Shown piece after piece: positions 58,741-64,000 of a stretch of 64,000 nt of DNA. A program made the translations under genes and the position numbers. This stretch comes from Branchiostoma floridae (taxonomy: Eukaryota; Chordata; Leptocardii; Amphioxiformes; Branchiostomatidae): contig NC_049994.1 of NCBI RefSeq assembly GCF_000003815.2, forward strand, positions 7,445,789 to 7,509,788, read 5' to 3'. Each line of letters starts with the position of its first letter. Position 1 is the first letter of the stretch. The notes under the pieces are model-generated. The model was given only the letters and a program-made list of their open reading frames with translations, was not told the origin of the DNA and searched no databases.

Positions 58741-60251
58741 ACAGAAAGAGAGAGACAGCGACGATACAATGATATAATTATTATAGGGCATATATAATAT
58801 AAACGTTGTATCTTGTTTGGCTCTAGAGAGATCAGCATTTTCACAGCAATGACTCAGTCCTCTATTTTTACATTTTAACGTTACATGTATGAGGTCATGT
58901 TGTTTACACTTTGCATTTTGGTATATCTCATTCTATTTAATTCCCTAGCACTTGTTAAATCCTGGGGTGACAATGTGGTATTTATCTTGACATACGGATA
59001 ATACTTTATTGTTAGTTGTGAGCCACATAGTAAAGGAACTGATCATGAATTAGATTATATCCTGGTTAAACCACAACTTCCAGTCAGATAACTCGGTATA
59101 ACCAGCGCTTAAACTTAGAGCAAATACATTTGTTAGAGATTGTGATGTTATAATGTTAGTTTAACTTGTGCAAGTTGACGCGTTCAATGATTTACTCCTT
59201 CTTATTGTTCAATAGAACGAATGTTTAAGGTATTTGTGGTTAAGAAAAAAATATGAAAAGTTTAGATTCCAGCTGTGAATATGTGAAAAAGTTTGGAACT
59301 GGGAGCAAAAGCATTCTTTAAAAGATTTTGTGTTTCTTATGTTATAACGTAAGTTAATACAGATTGACGCTTTCAAAGTAGTATTTTGCTTCTTTCCCTT
59401 GTTCAAGGAAATGTTTCTAACAGCTACCTTCTGGTAAACTTGTCATGAAAAAGTTTGGGTTTCAGCTGGAAAACTATTCTAGCTATAATAATCTTATAGT
59501 TATTGGTCCATAAATTCTTGTTATGATGGGGGAGGGGGTAGATTTTATAACTGAGGATCAAAAAGGGGCTAGCCACCTATCCCTACGTCCGTACGGGCCA
59601 ATCTAGCTGGGTTGATCCAATGCCTTTTCCCCTATTTAACCCCCAAATGCCCCCACCTTTTCCAATAATGACCTTGTACCGTCAACATGTTGACCTTGTA
59701 CCGTCAACATGTTGACCTTGACTGCCTCCGCCATTTTGATTGGGTCGACCTTGGCATGACTTACATACCTGGTCCGTGGCAACCCCGGAGCTAGAAATAC
59801 AAGGTTCCAGTCACAAAAACAATTCTACACAGTAATATCAGTGGTGTTTGTGTGTCTATGGTTCAGTTAGGTTTATATAACGAAAAAACAACAACAAGAC
59901 AATATAGGTTATCAAAGTGTTCTATGTCCTCAGCTGAGTTGGGTGTGTTTTGTATGCAATGCGCACCACGCTCTGTTTGAGTGCATGAACGTCAGATAAG
60001 ATGTTCAACACGACCGCTTCACTATGGGAGAGTGCGCACAAGAGATGTCTGGGTCAGTCCACTTGGGAGGGGTGTTTCATTTTCTTCTTAATGGTTAGAA
60101 TTAATATATCTACTATCGGGTTGCTTATTGTGAGTAAAACGAAAATTTTAAAAATAACTTGATCAACCGAAGCCGGCTTAATTTATCATCACACACCCGC
60201 TGTTAAAATGGAACAATCCAAACGCCATAGACCCTAGTTGGGGTCGCTGAC

Positions 60252-60336
60252 CTTGGATTCACGCCAAACTAGTTTTGGAACATGTCCCAATGTCGGGTCT
60301 TCTTTCTGACCCAAGTCTTCTTGAGACGACAGCCGT
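60252..60336 (-). CDS. Unidentified gene, right copy, block c
   Basis: 85 bp between TCTATCAG and gtcagc; completes Pro, then [28 protein letters not shown], ending in phase 0. Joined to a and b it gives an open 60-codon N terminus. Further exons were not identified with confidence. Confidence 0.4.
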
Positions 60337-60368
60337 CTGATAGAAAACTCTTACAGCTTCCTGAGAAA

Positions 60369-60478
60369 TAGCCTGGTATCCAGCCGTAATATAGCTCCCG
60401 AGTCTCTTCTCTCCTCTTCTTAATTGCGAAGAGAAGAGAAGAGACTCGGGAGCTATATTATGGCTGGATACCAGGCTA
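60369..60478. mobile_element. Foldback element 5 of AGCCTGG hairpin family (filled site)
   Basis: 110-bp near-perfect hairpin: TAGCCTGGTATCCAGCCGTA ... TATGGCTGGATACCAGGCTA, with AGCTCCCGAGTCTCTTCTC paired by GAGAAGAGACTCGGGAGCT. The left duplication arm lacks it at the matching place (51580-51605). Confidence 0.85.
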
Positions 60479-61527
60479 CCTGACAAAGAAACAGCTGGAG
60501 AAAGACATTTTGTTCTTTAAGTAAGGTTAACTCCAACTAATTACTCGAATAACAGGTTTTCGGTAAGTTCTGTTACTGGCTGTCCTTTGGGGTCCTGGCC
60601 ACATTTGTTGTACGATCGTCTTACGATCTTCGTACGATTGCAACCTGAGTGTACATGTATGTTCTTGAGAAAGTCGTGCATTTGTCGTAGGTATAAAATT
60701 CAAAAGTCTTTTTTACCAAAGGAGCTGTCTTGGATCATTGTCGTCGTGTGGAAAAATATATGAAATCCAAATCGCACGACTACCTACGATAAAAAAGTAC
60801 TATAACATCCTAGTTGATCAAGCTAATTTTGGGTCTAAGTAAAGTCAACGTCAAGTTTACGTATGAAAACAGCATAGCCTTGGATAAGATGGCTATCTCA
60901 TACCATATCTCATTCCATACATACTCAGGAGTTATACTCTTAACCCTGCATAGTTCAAACATTAGACAAGGTGTGTAGTAGAGGGTAGTGATTATTCCAG
61001 ACACTGTCATTTTGTGCTCACAATTGGACTATCTACAGTACAAATTATAGGGTATCTGTGAGTATGGTATATTCTGTGCAGATCTATAGGGTTGCAAAAT
61101 ACCAAGGCGTTTTTAAGGCAGCGAAGGAACAATAACAGCATTTAGGTTAGGCGTATACAGGTTAAGTAATAATTGTATACAAGTAACGTTAACTAGCGAT
61201 GTCTATATCTATCGCACAAATTACTTGCGGTTGTCCGTAAGCATAACAAATATTGTGTAGCCAGTTCCGGTAAGTCAAGTACATAGGTTTCTCTTGAGAC
61301 AACGGCCTTTCAAGTAATAGCAGTTGTTAGGTTTTATGTAAATTTATGTAAATTTAGAAAAGTGAGGGAAATGAAAAGTGTAATGTTTTTTTTTACGTTT
61401 GATCTTCCACCACACCGCACCACATGTCACTTCAATGACGTTATCAGACCATCATCAGCTTAGCAAAGGAAGTTGACCACGGAAGTTTGCTTGTTAACAC
61501 TTGTTCACGTTCATGTACAGGACTTAC

Positions 61528-61571
61528 GGACCAATGATCCTCACCAGACCCCCCACCCCAACAACGCTGAC
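61528..61571 (-). CDS. Unidentified gene, right copy, block b
   Basis: 44 bp between TTTTCAG and gtaagt; VSVVGVGGLVRIIG plus two bases of Pro, in frame with block a. Confidence 0.4.
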
Positions 61572-62029
61572 CTGAAAAGGACAACATTTAACATGCGAAA
61601 ACTGCTGCTAAGTCCATGTTCATTTGGTTATATGGGTGACATCCGCGCACGCTTCAATTTTCAGCCGGCTTTTTGGACCATACAGTAAATCGTACAAAGA
61701 AGATGCAAAGTTAGCAAAAAATATATTGTGAATAGCAATAAAGATATCAGAAGACCAATACTAATGTCATACAGTCTCAGCCTCAAAGTCAAAGAAAGAA
61801 CAAAAATAAGTAGTTTTGCGTTCAAACAATTCTTCAACCTCCATGACCACTTTGATTTAATAGTGAAAACTAAAGAGGGGGGCAACTTTATTTATTCGCA
61901 CGCTCTTACCAGAGTTGTCCAGGCTAATCTATAAAGTATATGCAGAGATTGCCTCTTTTGCAGATACATTGTACAGCACTTTGTATCACATCAGCACTTC
62001 ACCCCCTCCGCCGGGGCCAAGCAGCTTTG

Positions 62030-62445
62030 ATAGCCCCCCCCCCCAAGTTTATTTCTTACTCCCATGATTTTGACGCGTGTTGGTTGACAGAAATGCTACC
62101 TGTCCTACCGACCCACTCCTTCACCTGTCCTCCCGACTACCCCCCCCCCCCCAAGTTTATTTCTTTCTCCCACAATTTTGCCATATGTTGGTTGACAGAA
62201 ATGATACCTGTCCTCCCGACCCACTCCTTAACCTGTCCTCCCGACCCCCCCCCCCCTCAAGTTTATTTCTTTCTCCCATAATTTTACCGTGTGCTGGTTG
62301 ACAGAAATGCTACCTGTCCTACCGACACACTCCTTCACCTGCCCTACCCCCCCCCTAGTTTATTGCTCTCTCCCATGATTTTGCCGTGTGTTGGTTGACA
62401 GAAATGCTACCTGTCCTACCGACACACTCCTTCACCTGTCCTCCC
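62030..62445. repeat. Minisatellite, unit about 105 bp, four copies (right arm)
   Basis: Inverted counterpart of the left-arm array: TTGACAGAAATGCTACCTGT recurs with variable C runs. Its shorter unit lacks the doubled AGTGTGTCGG block. Confidence 0.9.
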
Positions 62446-62549
62446 GACACCCTCCACTCCACAGCTGTGATTTTGCCAACAATGACGGCGCTATCGAAGC
62501 CCGGATCACTCTGGGGGAGGGGGGCAATTACGGCGGCTAATTGACTGAC

Positions 62550-62600
62550 CTTGTCAGGCGCGTGACCTTGGGCACGTCTTTGATGCCCAGCCGTTGCCAT
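62550..62600 (-). CDS. Unidentified gene, right copy, block a (start codon in X-box)
   Basis: ATG at 62600-62598 inside a perfect X-box (62593-62606). Seventeen codons ([17 protein letters not shown]), donor gtcagt. RFX X-boxes mark ciliary gene promoters, but here the motif overlaps the start codon. I do not recognise the protein. Confidence 0.45.
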
Positions 62601-63536
62601 GGTAACTAAGATGGAGACAAAGGCGACATTAATTCGTAGCGATGTGTTTGAAGTGGAGGTAAGGAGAGCCAGGTTGATTGGATAAGTGGACAGATTGTAC
62701 AGTGCCGACTACGGGGGGTCTTTAACGCTGGTCGTACTTTGAAGAGATCTTTTACCTCCGTAACGGAGGCTCACCTTCGACGGAGGAATTGTTTTTGGTT
62801 GTGTTTGTACATTCGTACCCATAGCTCAAGATTCCTTTTGATGGATTTTAATGGAATTTGGTCAGTGGTAGTTACTGAGGTTCCAACGAAACATGACGAT
62901 TTGGGGCCCCTAGCTACAGTTTGAAGTGCTGCAGTATTACGGGCCAACAACCATTTCCTGAAAGTAGCCTAGTGCCGTATAGTCCATGTACAGCTAGTGA
63001 GTCATCATCCCTATCAAATAACCCCTTATAGGAGGAACATAGTTGGGATTGATTAAGGGAAAGAATGGGAAGATCTCCAACATCCGTGATGGCTATGGCA
63101 TTGAGAAATTCGCTTCACCGAGTTATGGGATCTCCCATCTCTGATTTGTACCAGAAGGAAGATACACCATTATGTGTACTTTTTATTCTATGTGAACTAT
63201 GGAGATGACACCATACGTTTCCATAGTTCATCGTTCATCACATTATCCGTTACAATGAACGGGATATCGTAAAGACAATACGTTTTGTCATCTGTTCCTC
63301 ATGAATGTGAAGTTTCAAAGTTTTTATGTTCAGAAAGTGTGAAGTGGCGTCTTTTGTTCCCAGCATGTTTCAAGAAAACGTTTGCACATCTAACACTTGC
63401 AAACAATTGGTATGTTTGTCATGAGTTCTCTATGCTGCAAACTTGCTAAGACGTTTGTTTAACTCGTCTCTCTATGGGTCTAATTTCCGAAAGGGCACAC
63501 CTTTGAAGCTTGATGATTTGCCCGCTGATTGACGTA

Positions 63537-63550
63537 GTTGCCATGGTAAC
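63537..63550. promoter_or_regulatory. RFX X-box (right arm, first)
   Basis: GTTGCCATGGTAAC, the reverse complement of the left-arm motif, retained after duplication. Confidence 0.55.
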
Positions 63551-63790
63551 AGTGTAGTCCTTGTAAAATGGAGATCTGTAGAGAGATAGGAGTCCCGTGC
63601 GACACCGTCTGAACTCACCGCCGACAACAAACCGCCCGGTTCTTTTGTAAACACTCGTTATCGAATTCCAGGTAACCATGTCCGCGGGGAGCGGTCATTA
63701 TGACGTGTAGGGGAAGGTCAAGGGTGGGGAGAACCATTATAGTTGTTAGTGGGGCTGTTGTGAAGCATACCATTTCTGTTAGGGAAGTTT

Positions 63791-64000
63791 TATGGAAACT
63801 AAATTTTTCTTGTCTATTTCTATTTTCACCTTTATCCGTTGGGTAGCCTATATCCGTTGTTTCGAAAAACAGGACATTGAGGGATATCAAGTCGACCCAT
63901 GGTGCACGTGCAATATGTCCGTCCGCGTGTGTATACTAGTATGTGTACCTGCATTCAGCATTAATCTAGAAGATTTTATGGATGAAGCTTAAGTGACGAA
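63791..64000. other. Sequence beyond the right arm
   Basis: About 200 bp with no match to the left flank at 46560-46840 and no recognisable feature. Confidence 0.5.

Larger units (their letters stand above)
58945..63790 (-). repeat. Right arm of large inverted duplication (upstream of TGFBR2)
   Basis: Inverted counterpart of 46850-53815. Some blocks are nearly identical (63550-63690), others show about 10 per cent substitutions plus indels. It carries an insertion (60369-60478) that the left arm lacks. Confidence 0.9.

Noticed and set aside
50522-61010. Similar frames in both arms ([19 protein letters not shown])
   Set aside because: The frame is shared, but nearly all differences between arms change the amino acid, so there is no sign of protein selection; treated as duplicated non-coding DNA.
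46850-63790. Reading the two arms as terminal repeats of one giant transposon (Maverick- or Starship-like)
   Set aside because: The loop contains a host gene's promoter and exon and no capsid, polymerase or integrase frames; a segmental inverted duplication fits better.
1-64000. CRISPR arrays, bacterial operons, tRNA genes
   Set aside because: Tandem repeats here lack spacers, and the tRNA-like segments are degenerate SINE heads; the DNA is clearly eukaryotic.

Overview
The window is animal nuclear DNA. It has many short, phase-consistent exons with GT-AG introns, no operons, dense microsatellites, minisatellites and MITEs, and four runs of N (15192-15447, 16569-16668, 27760-27972, 28685-28784). 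The proteins are chordate-like: a clade-A fibrillar collagen with a type II collagen-like C-telopeptide, a TGF-beta type II receptor, proteasome subunit alpha 2 and mitochondrial ribosomal protein L32. Together with the repeat-rich compact introns this points to an invertebrate chordate, most likely a lancelet (Branchiostoma). The species is an inference; no marker gene fixes it.

Layout. 645-7880 (+): 3' part of a fibrillar collagen gene (eleven exons, 502 codons visible): the end of the triple helix, the telopeptide and the whole C-propeptide. About 8.1-22.1 kb: a gene-poor interval with a 162-bp satellite, a decamer array, tRNA- and 5S rRNA-derived SINEs, foldback elements and MITEs. 22096-29452 (-): PSMA2, with two exons lost in assembly gaps. 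29707-32283 (+): MRPL32, head to head with PSMA2 across 254 bp, the same arrangement as in human. 34756-55303 (-): a complete TGFBR2 (eight exons, 638 aa), convergent with MRPL32. Its intron 3 (38.2-44.4 kb) holds a possible start of another gene.

The most striking structure is a large inverted duplication. A left arm (about 46.85-53.8 kb) and a right arm (about 58.95-63.8 kb) are reverse-complement copies of each other. The left arm lies in TGFBR2 intron 1, and the TGFBR2 promoter and signal-peptide exon sit in the loop. Each arm carries three exon-like blocks of the same unidentified gene, whose start codon lies inside a perfect RFX X-box. The right copy keeps an open frame through all three blocks; the left copy is frameshifted in the third.

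Other themes: (1) short tandem duplications straddle exon/intron junctions in collagen, MRPL32 and PSMA2, creating duplicate splice sites; (2) a family of perfect hairpins with AGCCTGG ends recurs at five places, with a filled and an empty site visible between the duplication arms; (3) a hAT-type element with an exact 8-bp target duplication lies in a PSMA2 intron and carries promoter-like motifs and a splice donor. The four identified genes do not form one pathway. The collagen and the TGF-beta receptor are both matrix/signalling genes, but their shared presence here may be chance.
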